From Pseudomonadota bacterium (lineage in GTDB: Bacteria > Pseudomonadota > Gammaproteobacteria > Xanthomonadales > Rhodanobacteraceae), in contig JAEWGO010000015.1 in assembly GCA_023388255.1 (NCBI GenBank), positions 1-64,000 on the forward strand: a stretch of 64,000 bases of DNA, given 5' to 3'. Under the pieces are notes generated by a model. The model saw only the letters and a list, made by a program, of their open reading frames with translations, searched no databases and was not told where the DNA came from. The position numbers and the translations under genes were made by a program. Shown piece by piece: positions 34,174 through 43,392 of this stretch. Each line of letters opens with the position of its first letter. The stretch's first letter is position 1.

Positions 34174-35814
34174 ATGGACAAGTGGTTGCCTGCGCGTCAT
34201 CTGCCATTCGCGATCTGCGTGCTGGTGTTCGTGCTCGCGCTGATCGGCTGGAACGAAGGCGCGGCGAACCAGCTGTTCGCGCTGGTGTTCGGCGCGCTCA
34301 GCGCGATCGGCGTGGCCGACATCGCGCAGAGACGTTCGACCTTGCGCCGCAACTATCCGCTGATCTGCCACATCCGTTTCCTGTTCGAATACGTGCGGCC
34401 GATGCTGCGCCAGTACGTCGTCGAGTCCGACAACGAGGAAGTGCCGTTCTCGCAAGTGCAGCGCGCGTTGGTGTACCAGCGTGCCAAGCGCGAACCGGAC
34501 GTGCGTCCGTTCGGCACCGAGCTGAATGTCTACGAGGAACGCTACGAGTGGGTCAACCACTCGATCGCGCCGAGCAAGCTCAATGGCCACGATTTCCGCA
34601 TCACGATCGGCGGTCCGCAATGCGCGCGGCCGTACTCGGCCAGCGTGTTCAACATCTCGGCGATGAGCTTTGGCGCACTGTCGCCGAACGCGATCCGCGC
34701 GCTCAACGAAGGCGCGCGCCGCGGCAACTTCTATCACGACACCGGCGAAGGCTCATTGTCGCCGTACCACCGCGAGAACGGCGGCGACATCTGCTGGGAA
34801 CTCGGCTCCGGCTACTTCGGCGCCTGCGAACGCGCCGGCGTGTTCAGCGAGGCGAAGTTCGCCGAGAAGGCCGTGCTCGACCAGGTCAAGATGATCGAGA
34901 TCAAGCTCTCGCAAGGCGCCAAGCCCGGCCACGGCGGCGTGCTGCCGGCCGCCAAGGTCAGCGCCGAAATCGCCGCCACGCGCGGCGTGCCGATGGGCGA
35001 GGACTGCATTTCGCCATCGAGCCATTCCGCGTTCGACACGCCGGAAGGTCTGCTGCGTTTCGTCGCGCGGTTGCGTGAGCTCTCCGGCGGCAAACCGACC
35101 GGCTTCAAGCTCGCGATCGGCCATCCGTGGGAATGGTTCGGCATCGCCAAGGCGATGACGACGACCGGCATCCTGCCCGACTTCATCGTCGTCGATGGCG
35201 GCGAAGGCGGCACCGGCGCGGCGCCGCTCGAATTCGTCGACCACGTCGGCACGCCGCTGCGCGAAGCGCTGATGCTCGTCCACAACACGCTGGTCGGCCT
35301 GAACCTGCGCGACAAGATCCGCATCGGCGCCAGCGGCAAGGTCATCACCGCGGTCGACCTCGCGCGCACGCTCGCGATAGGCGCGGACTGGTGCAACGCC
35401 GCGCGTGGATACATGTTCGCGCTCGGCTGCATCCAATCGCTGAGCTGTCACACCGACCGCTGCCCGACCGGCATCGCGACGCAGGACGGCCGCCGCTGGA
35501 ACAAGCTCGACGTGCCCGACAAGGCCAGCCGCGTCGCCAGCTTCCACGACAACACGCTGCACGCGCTGCAGGAACTGATCCAGGCTTCGGGCCTCAATCA
35601 TCCGAGCGAACTCGGCCCCGAGCACGTGATACGTCGCGTATCCGCCAACGAAGTGCGCTCGCTGGCGACGCTGTATCGCTTCCTCGAACCCGGAGAGCTA
35701 TTGGAAGGCGTACCCGAGCATGCGGTGTTTCAGCGCTTCTGGGCGATTGCGCGGGCGGACACGTTCGCGGCGCCGGAGGAACTCAGCGCGCGGCGGGCGA
35801 CGAAGTTGCGTTGA
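34174..35814 (+). CDS. FMN-binding glutamate synthase family protein
   Basis: This 546-aa protein has one or two N-terminal membrane helices (FAICVLVFVLALIGW and following) and then the FMN/[3Fe-4S] domain of glutamate synthase large subunits. FNISAMSFGALSPNAI, GEGSLSPYHRENGGD, GAKPGHGGVLPAAKV, VDGGEGGTGAAPLEF and the cluster Cys motif CIQSLSCHTDRCPTGIATQD are present. It lacks the amidotransferase domain, so it is not a full GOGAT. Stand-alone members are widespread and their reaction is not settled. GGGAG precedes the ATG. Confidence 0.88.
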   Translation: MDKWLPARHLPFAICVLVFVLALIGWNEGAANQLFALVFGALSAIGVADIAQRRSTLRRNYPLICHIRFLFEYVRPMLRQYVVESDNEEVPFSQVQRALVYQRAKREPDVRPFGTELNVYEERYEWVNHSIAPSKLNGHDFRITIGGPQCARPYSASVFNISAMSFGALSPNAIRALNEGARRGNFYHDTGEGSLSPYHRENGGDICWELGSGYFGACERAGVFSEAKFAEKAVLDQVKMIEIKLSQGAKPGHGGVLPAAKVSAEIAATRGVPMGEDCISPSSHSAFDTPEGLLRFVARLRELSGGKPTGFKLAIGHPWEWFGIAKAMTTTGILPDFIVVDGGEGGTGAAPLEFVDHVGTPLREALMLVHNTLVGLNLRDKIRIGASGKVITAVDLARTLAIGADWCNAARGYMFALGCIQSLSCHTDRCPTGIATQDGRRWNKLDVPDKASRVASFHDNTLHALQELIQASGLNHPSELGPEHVIRRVSANEVRSLATLYRFLEPGELLEGVPEHAVFQRFWAIARADTFAAPEELSARRATKLR

Positions 35815-35857
35815 GACGGGGACTGCTCGATGCTGGTCGTGCGGTCAACATTCTTGT

Positions 35858-35877
35858 GGAAAAGTAACTCTGACCCC
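35858..35877. repeat. Repeat-like motif at the left edge of the low-GC island
   Basis: GGAAAAGTAACTCTGACCCC is directly followed by the tandem pair CCTGTGCCAC/CCTGTGCCGC. Reverse-complement forms of the GGGTCAGAGTTACTTTTCC type are common dispersed motifs in Xanthomonadales genomes (recollection, not checked). It marks the point where GC content falls. Confidence 0.35.
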
Positions 35878-35937
35878 TGTGCCACCCCTGTGCCGCAAAT
35901 TTTTTATAAGCGTGAATAATCACAAGGGAAGTCATTC

Positions 35938-36846
35938 ATGCGAATCCGTCTGATCTGTGCTTGTGGTCTTTTTATTATTGCAACGACCTGCACGTTGGTC
36001 GAAGTCAGCTCGAGCGCAAATGCAAGGAGTGCTGCGCCGGCTGCTGCGCTGTCCTCGCATGACTTGAGCATTTTAAGAGGGCAGGCGGAAGCTGGGGACG
36101 CCGCAGCTCAGTACGAGTTGGGAAGAGCCTACTTTGCTGGAAATGGAGTGCCAAAGGACACAGTGCATGGAAGTGTTTTGCTACGGAAGGCCGCCAAGCA
36201 AGGCAGCGCTCAAGCCCAACGCATGCTTGGATGGGCGTACGCGCGTGGAGAAGGTGTTCCCAAAGATGCTGTCAAGGCTGCTATTTGGTGGCAGAAGGCG
36301 GCTGATCAAGGGAATGCTGGAGCTAGGTACAGCCTGGCTTTGGCATACTTGCATGGAAATGGCGTTCCCAAGGACGAAATCAAAGCAGTGACTTTGATTC
36401 AGCAGTCAGCTGATCAAGGGTATGCAAAATCGCAGACTGCTCTTGGGTCGGCATATCTTTTCGGCGTAGGTGTTTCGCAGGATCGAGATAGTGCTATTGC
36501 GTGGTTTCAGAAAGCTGCAGGCCAAGGCGAGGCGCATGCAATAAGCTACCTCGGCCAACTGGCAAGTGAGTTGAGAAGACAGCAAGTCGCGCACCCATCA
36601 GTGAGCGCAGGAGCTTCGTATTCCCGCCCGCGAGCAGCCATGGATTGCGACTCCGGTCACTGGGTCGATGGCGTTACTGAAGATGGAGAAATCGTGAAGC
36701 TCGAAGATGGCAGCGTCTGGCGCGTAGACCCAGGCGACAACATCGATTCCGCTCTGTGGCTACCAGCAGCCGAAATCATTGTCTGTGACGAGGAGCTTAT
36801 CAATGTTGACGACAATGAGAAGGTCGGAGCTACGCGAATCAACTAA
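35938..36846 (+). CDS. Sel1-repeat (TPR-like) protein in a low-GC island
   Basis: This 302-aa exported protein has a hydrophobic N-terminal signal (IRLICACGLFIIATTCTLV). It carries four Sel1 repeats at ~50-195, each with the A-x2-G-x2-A-x3-LG-x2-Y-x2-G-x-GVPKD pattern. A C-terminal ~80-residue domain (CDSGHWVDGVTEDGEIVKLE, VWRVDPGDNI) of unknown type follows. AAGGGAAG precedes the ATG. GC content and codon use (many A/T third positions) differ clearly from both flanks, indicating acquisition. Sel1 proteins usually mediate protein-protein contacts in signalling, secretion or defence. Confidence 0.82.
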   Translation: MRIRLICACGLFIIATTCTLVEVSSSANARSAAPAAALSSHDLSILRGQAEAGDAAAQYELGRAYFAGNGVPKDTVHGSVLLRKAAKQGSAQAQRMLGWAYARGEGVPKDAVKAAIWWQKAADQGNAGARYSLALAYLHGNGVPKDEIKAVTLIQQSADQGYAKSQTALGSAYLFGVGVSQDRDSAIAWFQKAAGQGEAHAISYLGQLASELRRQQVAHPSVSAGASYSRPRAAMDCDSGHWVDGVTEDGEIVKLEDGSVWRVDPGDNIDSALWLPAAEIIVCDEELINVDDNEKVGATRIN

Positions 36847-37000
36847 TAGCAGGCTGATTAGAATAGGCTCTATAAGCCAAACTATGTAACTGCCATTTAC
36901 GCGCTCATCCACTGATTGGTTCCAAGACGCTCTGGCCACTCAGTCTTTACCCCCTGGAGCGTCATACGGGGGTTGACGGGGCGTCTATTAAATCGTCTGC

Positions 37001-37471
37001 TCAATAAGTCCTTTCATAGTCGCCTCGGAAGCCTCCGAGTTCAGCAAGTTGACATAGGACTTCCTTGCTCGCTGAAAGCAGCGACTTAGTGCGATCCGGG
37101 TTATCCCAGCCGGCTGCACTATGTTTACCGCCATGAAAAAGATTGTTGCGCACGGTTTTGATGAAACGCGCGATCTTCGCAAGATCAGATGTGCAGTCCG
37201 CAATGCGGACGGGCTGCCAGCCCAATGTTCGGTTCGCAAGAACTACTTGTCTCTCTGGCGGCGCTTTGAGCAGCTCCCATGCCTCGCTGGACGGCTGAAA
37301 CTTGCTCGCATGCCTGTCTACAAACTTATCCCAACCGGGCTTGGCGTTCGCCCCTGGCTGATTGCACTTTAGGTAGCCATTTTCCTTGAGACAGAACTCA
37401 AAGCGAGAGAACCAATAAAAGAAGTCGAAAGCGAGTGAGGAGAGCTCTGTGGGGATTTCGTCCTTGCGCAT
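37001..37471 (-). CDS. HEPN-like protein of unknown function in a low-GC island
   Basis: This 156-aa soluble helical protein is not assigned to a named family. It has FDFFYWFSRFEFCLKENGYL near the N-terminus and VRNNLFHGGKH at ~113-123; R-N-N-L-F-H fits the RX4H catalytic motif of HEPN RNases. Codon use is AT-rich like the adjacent Sel1 gene. The upstream AT-rich sequence (TTGATA... TATAGT on the minus strand near 37505-37530) looks like its promoter. HEPN proteins are often toxins or anti-phage RNases. No antitoxin-like gene is adjacent. Confidence 0.62.
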   Translation of the reverse strand: MRKDEIPTELSSLAFDFFYWFSRFEFCLKENGYLKCNQPGANAKPGWDKFVDRHASKFQPSSEAWELLKAPPERQVVLANRTLGWQPVRIADCTSDLAKIARFIKTVRNNLFHGGKHSAAGWDNPDRTKSLLSASKEVLCQLAELGGFRGDYERTY

Positions 37472-37748
37472 AAACTTTCTTTGAGCTTACCCGGGTTTGA
37501 GGGCTAACTATAACTATAAGTATCAAATGGGGCTGTCAAACGGGGCCGGGTTCACTTCTTGACCCGACCACTTGCGACAATGCCTTTTTGATCGTCCCAT
37601 CCGAATCAGATATCGGCAAGTCGTACTGCAGCAGGTGCGCATTCAACCCACGACGAAGGCTAGCGCCCCCGTTCCTCGTGCTGCACCGCCGCTCAGCGCC
37701 GATCGCGCAAGCCGCTATGATCGCCGCTTCCATCCAGGGGAGCACCGC
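37472..37748. other. Right edge of the low-GC island and permease promoter
   Basis: AT-rich sequence with the HEPN-gene promoter continues to about 37550, where GC content returns to the genome norm. TATGAT at 37716-37721 is a -10 box for the permease, with CCAGGGGAG (37734-37742) as its ribosome-binding site. No recombinase or direct-repeat target site was identified. Confidence 0.4.
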
Positions 37749-39185
37749 ATGAGCCTGATCGCGCAACTGACGCGCCACAAGTCGGTCGAACAATTGCAGT
37801 CGGAGGTCGGCAGGCGCGGCGACTTCCGGCGCGTGCTCGGCGTCTGGCAGCTCACCGCGATCGGCATCGGCGGCATCATCGGCGTCGGTGTGTTCGTGCT
37901 GGCGGGGCAGCAGGCGGCGTTGAACGCGGGTCCGGCGGTCGCGCTGGCCTTCATCATCGCCGGCATCGCGAGTGCGGCGGCGGCGTTGTGCTACGCGGAG
38001 TTTGCCGGGCTGATTCCGGTCACCGGCAGCGCGTACACCTACAGCTATGCGACGCTCGGCGAGTTGCCGGCGTGGCTGATCGGTTGGGACCTGTTGCTCG
38101 AATATGCGTTGATCGTCGCTGTCGTCGCGATCGGCTGGTCCGGCTACGTGCAATCGGCGCTGGCCAGTGCCGGCATCGTGCTGCCGCTATGGGCGCAGGG
38201 CGCGATGGGTACCGGCGAAGGGCGCGTGTTCAACGTCATCGCGGCGCTGGTGACGCTCGGTGTCGCCGCGTTGCTGATCTTCCGCACCGAGTGGGGTGCG
38301 CGCTTCAACACGTTCGTGGTGGCGATCAAGGTCGCTGCGGTCGCGCTGGTGATCGGTGTCGGCGTGTTCTACATCAATCCGGCCAACTGGCATCCGTTCA
38401 TTCCGGATCGCGTGATCGGGCCGGACGGCGTCGGCCATTTCGGTTTCAACGGCGTCGCAACTGCCGCGGCGGTCGTGTTCTTCGCGGTGTTCGGCTACGA
38501 CACGCTGACCACCGCGGCGGAGGAATCGAAGAACCCGCAGCGCGATCTGCCGCGCGCGGTGCTGTTGTCGCTCGGCGTGTCGATGGCGATGTACCTGGCG
38601 GTGTCGATGGTGCTGACCGGCATCGCGCACTACGACACGCTCAACACCGAGGCGCCGGTCGCCGATGCGTTCAAGGGCCTTGGTCTGCACTGGGTCGCGG
38701 TGACGATTTCGGTGTCGGCGGTGTTCGGCCTGATCAGCGTGCTGTTCGCGTTCATGCTTGGCGCCGCGCGCATCTGGTATGCGCTGTCGCGCGATGGTCT
38801 GTTGCCCGGCTGGTTCGCCAAGGTGCATCCGACCTACGGCACGCCACATCGGCCGACGATCGTGCTCGGCGTGTTCACCGCGCTGGTCGCCGGTTTCTTC
38901 CCGCTCGACGAGGTCGCCAAGCTGGTCAACATCGGCGTGCTCAGCGCGTTCATCGTGATCTGCAGTTCGGTGATCCTGCTGCGCATTCGCAAGCCCGACC
39001 TGCCGCGCGCGTTCCGCACGCCGTGGGTGCCGCTGATCCCGCTGGTCGGCATCGCGTTCTCGATCTGGCTGCTGTCCGAGCTCGCCGCGATCACCTGGCT
39101 GGTGTTCCTGGTGTGGATCAGCGTCGGGCTCGCGGTGTATTTCGGCTACGGCATGCGCCACAGCAAGCTCGCGATCCCGCGCTGA
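37749..39185 (+). CDS. APC-family amino acid permease (cationic amino acid transporter type)
   Basis: This 478-aa inner-membrane protein has 12-13 hydrophobic helices. The N-terminal VWQLTAIGIGGIIGVGVFVLAG is the substrate-binding TM1 motif of APC transporters. ALCYAEFAGLIPVTGSAYTY and FFAVFGYDTLTTAAEESKNPQRDLP match the CAT/YfnA group. The ATG at 37749 follows GGGGAG. It probably takes up amino acids; the exact substrate cannot be read from sequence. Confidence 0.9.
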   Translation: MSLIAQLTRHKSVEQLQSEVGRRGDFRRVLGVWQLTAIGIGGIIGVGVFVLAGQQAALNAGPAVALAFIIAGIASAAAALCYAEFAGLIPVTGSAYTYSYATLGELPAWLIGWDLLLEYALIVAVVAIGWSGYVQSALASAGIVLPLWAQGAMGTGEGRVFNVIAALVTLGVAALLIFRTEWGARFNTFVVAIKVAAVALVIGVGVFYINPANWHPFIPDRVIGPDGVGHFGFNGVATAAAVVFFAVFGYDTLTTAAEESKNPQRDLPRAVLLSLGVSMAMYLAVSMVLTGIAHYDTLNTEAPVADAFKGLGLHWVAVTISVSAVFGLISVLFAFMLGAARIWYALSRDGLLPGWFAKVHPTYGTPHRPTIVLGVFTALVAGFFPLDEVAKLVNIGVLSAFIVICSSVILLRIRKPDLPRAFRTPWVPLIPLVGIAFSIWLLSELAAITWLVFLVWISVGLAVYFGYGMRHSKLAIPR

Positions 39186-39247
39186 TCCCGCAGCGGCATT
39201 GTTCGGATCTGGCGTGCGGCCAGTTTCGCCGCGCCTGCGGGCCGGCG

Positions 39248-39529
39248 CTAACCGTGCCGCGTCGCCGACTCCTTGCGGAAGATGGCCATTGCGCGGCGCA
39301 AGCCGTGCAGCTGGTCGACCAGATGCAGCACGACGTCGATGCCTTCGTCGTTCACGCCCATGTCGTTCTGCAGGTCGCGAATGAACACTGCGCGTGCCGC
39401 ATCGACTTCCGAAATCTCGCCGCGCGCGCTTTCCTGCGGAAACGCGATCCAGGTGCGCGTGTACCAGTGTTCCATCGTCGCGCCGTCGATGCCCGACTGC
39501 GCCAGAAACTGCTCAAGATCGATCATCAT
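39248..39529 (-). CDS. cbpM: Chaperone modulator CbpM
   Basis: This 93-aa MerR-like helix-turn-helix fold protein inhibits the DnaJ-like co-chaperone CbpA. It has ISEVDAARAVFIRDLQNDMG and the C-terminal HLVDQLHGLRRAMAIF helix. It overlaps the cbpA stop by four bases (or starts at the second Met, 39526). Small and placed right after cbpA, the standard arrangement. Confidence 0.82.
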   Translation of the reverse strand: MMIDLEQFLAQSGIDGATMEHWYTRTWIAFPQESARGEISEVDAARAVFIRDLQNDMGVNDEGIDVVLHLVDQLHGLRRAMAIFRKESATRHG

Positions 39530-40431
39530 CGGATGCCCTCCGCACGCGGATTGAATGTTCGGCCGGCCGGCCAGTTCGCGACGAATGCCTTGAGCTCGGG
39601 GTCGACCTCCTTCGGCAGCACGATCTTCAGCCGCACGAATTCGTCGCCGCGAGCGCCGCCGCGGCGCGCAGCGCCGTTGCCCTTCAGGCGCAGCTTCATG
39701 CCGCTGCTTGCGCCCGGCGGGATGGTCAAGGTCACTTCGCCGGTCGGCGTCGGCACGCGCACGCGCTCGCCGAGCACCGCTTCGGACAGGGAGATCGGGA
39801 GTTCCAGCGTGAGGTCATCGCCGTCGCGCTCGAAGCGGTGATCCGCAAGTACCTCCACTTCGATCAACGCGTCGCCGGCAGCGCCCTTGCCGGCGCTGGG
39901 CGCGCCTTTGCCTTTCAGTCGCAGCGTCTGTCCGTCGCCGATGCCGGCGGGAATGGTCACGTCGAGCGTGTCGCCGGAGGGCAGGTTCAGGCGCTTGTTC
40001 GCGCCTGTGATCGATTCGGCCAGCGAGATCGGCAGGCGATAGTGGAGGTGCTGGCCGGGCTGGTTGGCGCGCGCCTGCGCGGCACGCCGGAGCAATTCCG
40101 CGAACGGATCGTCGCCTTCCGCGAAGTCGGCGAATCCTTCGTCGTTGGCGTAGTCGTTGTCGTGTTCGGCGCCGGCATAGTCGCGGTAGTAGCGCTGCTG
40201 CGGTCGCTCGTTGCCGGCTTCGTCGAGCTCGCCCGCGTCGAAGCGTTGGCGCTTCTCGGCATTGCCGAGCAGGCGATACGCGTTGGCGACGTCCTTGAAC
40301 CGTTCCTCGGCGGTCTTGTCGCCGGGATTGAGGTCCGGATGAAGTTTCCTGGCGAGCCGTCGATACGCCTTCGTGATCTCCGCCGCGGAGGCGGTTGGCT
40401 CCACGCCGAGAATGGCATACGGATTATCCAT
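39526..40431 (-). CDS. cbpA: DnaJ-like co-chaperone / curved DNA-binding protein CbpA
   Basis: 301 aa. The J domain at residues 1-70 has the Hsp70-stimulating HPD motif (KLHPDLNPG). A short acidic linker and two C-terminal beta-barrel substrate-binding domains follow (LPISLAESITGANKRLNLPSG; LPISLSEAVLGERVRVPT). It lacks the zinc-finger domain of DnaJ. GAGGAG lies just before the ATG. It works with DnaK and is controlled by CbpM. Confidence 0.93.
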   Translation of the reverse strand: MDNPYAILGVEPTASAAEITKAYRRLARKLHPDLNPGDKTAEERFKDVANAYRLLGNAEKRQRFDAGELDEAGNERPQQRYYRDYAGAEHDNDYANDEGFADFAEGDDPFAELLRRAAQARANQPGQHLHYRLPISLAESITGANKRLNLPSGDTLDVTIPAGIGDGQTLRLKGKGAPSAGKGAAGDALIEVEVLADHRFERDGDDLTLELPISLSEAVLGERVRVPTPTGEVTLTIPPGASSGMKLRLKGNGAARRGGARGDEFVRLKIVLPKEVDPELKAFVANWPAGRTFNPRAEGIR

Positions 40432-40765
40432 GGGCTCCTCGCTTCGCAGTGATGGGTGCCGGCTCGATGTTTGCGCCGGACGTGTGCGGGTGCCCGGTCA
40501 TCTGGATAGCGGCGGCCGTTCGAAAGTGTATCGCCTCTCCCGGAACCCGACAGGCAGGCAATGCCGTCGGATGATGCCTTCGACATCGGGCGCGGCATCA
40601 TGTGCCTCGCGGTGGACTTGACGACGTGCTCTACTGGGTTCATTGATGCCGGCAGGCCATTGCTGCCCAATTCCGCAATGCCGGCATGGCCGCCGTCGGC
40701 TGTCGCTAGCGACGGGTTTCGCCGAACGGCCCCATCCGGGGCAGCAGCAGAAGCGGGGCGTGCAC
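40432..40765. other. Intergenic region between cbpA and the cytochrome bd genes
   Basis: A 334-base divergent gap with no credible gene. A TTGACG hexamer at about 40617 could be part of the oxidase promoter. No FNR/Anr box (TTGAT-N4-ATCAA), no CRP site and no strong hairpin was seen. Confidence 0.4.
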
Positions 40766-42172
40766 ATGCAACTCGATGCAGTGGTCCTGGCGCGGGCGCA
40801 GTTCGCGTTCACGATCTCCTTCCATTTCATTTTTCCGGCCTTTTCCATCGGCACCGCCAGTTACCTGGCGGTGCTCGAGGCGCTCTGGCTGAAGACCGGC
40901 AACGGCGTCTACGCGAATCTTTACCGCTACTGGCTGAAGATCTTCGCCGTCGCGTTCGGCATGGGTGTCGTGTCGGGTGTCGTCATGTCCTACCAGTTCG
41001 GCACGAACTGGTCGGTGTTCTCGACGAAGGCCGGGCCGATCGTCGGGCCGCTGATGGCCTACGAGGTATTGACCGCGTTCTTCCTCGAGGCCGGCTTCCT
41101 CGGCGTGATGCTGTTCGGCATCAGCAAGGTCGGCAAGCGTCTGCACTTCTTCGCCACCTGCATGGTGGCGCTCGGCACGCTGATTTCGGCGACGTGGATC
41201 ATCTCGGTCAATAGCTGGATGCAGACGCCGACCGGTTTCGAGATCAATGCGCAGGGGCAGTTCGTGCCCGGCCCCTCGTGGTGGCCGATCATCTTCAATC
41301 CCAGTTTTCCGTATCGCCTCGTGCATACGGTGATCGCCGCTTTCCTCACCACCGCGCTGGTGGTCGGCGCGGTCGGTGCGTGGCACCTGCTGAAGGACCG
41401 CTCCAATCCCGGCGCGCGCACGATGTTCTCGATGGCGATGTGGATGCTCGCGCTCGTCGCGCCGGTCCAGATCCTCGCCGGTGACGCGCACGGCCTCAAC
41501 ACGCTCGAACACCAGCCGGCCAAGGTGCTGGCGATGGAAGGCGACTACGAAGCGAGCCCGGACGGCGCACCGCTGATCCTGTTCGGACTGCCGAGCAACG
41601 ACGAGGCGCGCGTGCGCTACGAAGTGGCGCTGCCACATCTTGGGTCATTGATCCTCAAGCACGATCCGCGTGCGCCGCTGCCCGGCCTGAAAGACTTCCC
41701 GCGTGAAGACTGGCCGCCGACGCCGATCGTGTTCTGGTCGTTCCGCATCATGGTCGCGCTGGGATTTGCGATGTTCGGTCTCGGGCTGTGGAGCCTGCTC
41801 GCGCGCGCGCGCCGGAAGCTCTATGAATGGCCGTTGCTGCATCGCGCGGCCGTGCTGATGGGGCCCGCCGGATTCGTCGCGGTCATCGCCGGCTGGGTGA
41901 CCACCGAGGTCGGTCGCCAGCCGTTCACCGTATACGGGCTGCTGCGCACTGCGGACTCGCATTCGCCACTGGCGGCTCCGGCAATTGCGGCATCCCTCGT
42001 CGCCTTCGTCGTGGTGTACTTCGGCGCGTTCGGTGCAGGCACGTACTATCTTTTGCGGTTGATGTCGAAGCCGCCGGAACCCGGCGAGTCCGAACCTGCC
42101 CACTTGCCGCAGCGTGCCGCCGGCATCACGCCGGCGACGAGCCTCGGTGCGCCGCATCCGGGACAGGAGTGA
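40766..42172 (+). CDS. cioA: Cytochrome bd-type (cyanide-insensitive) ubiquinol oxidase subunit I
   Basis: This 468-aa heme-bearing subunit of a bd quinol oxidase reduces O2 without proton pumping. It starts QLDAVVLARAQFAFTISFHF with the heme-ligand His. GWVTTEVGRQPFTVYGLLRTADS is the quinol-oxidase signature. At 468 residues it has the short Q-loop, which points to the cyanide-insensitive (CIO) branch rather than long-loop CydA. The neighbouring subunit II and DUF2474 peptide fit. The ATG at 40766 was chosen by homology. Confidence 0.93.
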   Translation: MQLDAVVLARAQFAFTISFHFIFPAFSIGTASYLAVLEALWLKTGNGVYANLYRYWLKIFAVAFGMGVVSGVVMSYQFGTNWSVFSTKAGPIVGPLMAYEVLTAFFLEAGFLGVMLFGISKVGKRLHFFATCMVALGTLISATWIISVNSWMQTPTGFEINAQGQFVPGPSWWPIIFNPSFPYRLVHTVIAAFLTTALVVGAVGAWHLLKDRSNPGARTMFSMAMWMLALVAPVQILAGDAHGLNTLEHQPAKVLAMEGDYEASPDGAPLILFGLPSNDEARVRYEVALPHLGSLILKHDPRAPLPGLKDFPREDWPPTPIVFWSFRIMVALGFAMFGLGLWSLLARARRKLYEWPLLHRAAVLMGPAGFVAVIAGWVTTEVGRQPFTVYGLLRTADSHSPLAAPAIAASLVAFVVVYFGAFGAGTYYLLRLMSKPPEPGESEPAHLPQRAAGITPATSLGAPHPGQE

Positions 42173-42178
42173 CGCGCC

Positions 42179-43183
42179 ATGGCGAACATTGATCTCACCG
42201 TCGTATGGATCGCGATCATCGGCTTCGCGATCTTCGCCTACGTCATCATGGACGGCTTCGATCTCGGCATCGGCATCCTGTTCCCCGGCTTCGCGGTGGG
42301 CGACGAGCGCGACCAGGCGATGAATTCGATCGCCCCGGTCTGGGATGGCAACGAGACCTGGCTCGTGCTCGGCGGTGGCGGTCTGTTCGCGGCATTCCCG
42401 CTCGCCTACGCGATCATCCTGCCGGCGACCTATCCGTTGATGATCGCGATGCTGCTCGGGCTGGTCTTCCGTGGCGTCGCGTTCGAATACCGCTGGCGCG
42501 ATCCGCGCCACCGTCCGTTGTGGGATGCGGCGTTTTCCGTCGGCTCGATCATCGCCGCGCTGGCGCAGGGCATCACGCTCGGCGCGATCCTCCAAGGCAT
42601 CCATGTCGAGAACAACGCCTACGCGGGTGGCTGGCTGGACTGGCTTAGCCCGTTCAGTCTGCTCACCGGTGTGGCCGTCGTGGCAGGTTACGCGTTGCTC
42701 GGCGCGACATGGCTGATCTGGAAGACCGAACGCACGAGCCAGCAGCACGCGCGCCGGATGGCGTTCCGCCTTGCGCTGACCACGCTCGCGATGCTGGTCG
42801 CGGTCAGTGCCGCAACCCCGTTCCTCGCCTACGACTACTGGCGCCGCTGGTTCTCGATGCCGGGTGTGCTGCTCACCGCGCAGGTCCCGCTGCTGGTCGC
42901 GATCTGCTCGTTCACGCTGTTCTGGAGCCTGAAGCGCAAGGCCGAACTGCTGCCGTTCCTGATGTCGCTTGCGCTGTTCCTGCTCGGCTTCATCGGCCTT
43001 TGCATCAGCATGTTCCCGTACATCGTCCCGCGCACGGTGACGATCTGGGATGCCGCCGCGCCGGCGCGCAGCCAGCAGTTCATGCTGGTCGGCGCGGTCG
43101 TGATCATTCCCGTCATCATCGCCTATACCGCGTGGGCTTACTGGGTGTTCCGCGGCAAGGCGGGCGCGCACGGATACCATTGA
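42179..43183 (+). CDS. cioB: Cytochrome bd-type ubiquinol oxidase subunit II
   Basis: This 334-aa integral membrane subunit has about eight to nine helices. IMDGFDLGIGILFPGF near the N-terminus, APVWDGNETWLVLGGGGLFAAFP and FRGVAFEYRWR are family signatures. It starts six bases after subunit I ends and overlaps the DUF2474 start (TGATG), so the three are translated together. Confidence 0.95.
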   Translation: MANIDLTVVWIAIIGFAIFAYVIMDGFDLGIGILFPGFAVGDERDQAMNSIAPVWDGNETWLVLGGGGLFAAFPLAYAIILPATYPLMIAMLLGLVFRGVAFEYRWRDPRHRPLWDAAFSVGSIIAALAQGITLGAILQGIHVENNAYAGGWLDWLSPFSLLTGVAVVAGYALLGATWLIWKTERTSQQHARRMAFRLALTTLAMLVAVSAATPFLAYDYWRRWFSMPGVLLTAQVPLLVAICSFTLFWSLKRKAELLPFLMSLALFLLGFIGLCISMFPYIVPRTVTIWDAAAPARSQQFMLVGAVVIIPVIIAYTAWAYWVFRGKAGAHGYH

Positions 43184-43299
43184 TGGACAACGAATTGCCG
43201 CTGTGGAAGCGGATCGGCTGGCTGATCGCAATCTGGATCGCGAGCGTGGCTGCCCTTGGCGCGGTCGCAGGCCTGATCCGACTGGTCCTGACACCGTGA
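43183..43299 (+). CDS. DUF2474 small membrane peptide of bd oxidase
   Basis: A 38-aa single-helix peptide (LWKRIGWLIAIWIASVAALG). DUF2474 peptides follow cioAB-type genes and are thought to act like CydX, stabilising the oxidase. The ATG overlaps the subunit II stop by one base (TGATG). Confidence 0.85.
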   Translation: MDNELPLWKRIGWLIAIWIASVAALGAVAGLIRLVLTP

Positions 43300-43392
43300 G
43301 CGCGGCGATTCCGGCATTGCCCTGGAACGGGCAGTCCCGGAACGCGAAGTGGTCGGCCACCGATTGCGGTCATTTTCCGACCGGCGCGACGT

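Noticed and set aside
41645..43360. A 571-codon open frame antisense to the cytochrome bd genes
   Set aside because: The sense strand encodes the well-conserved oxidase subunits. The antisense product is charged and featureless.
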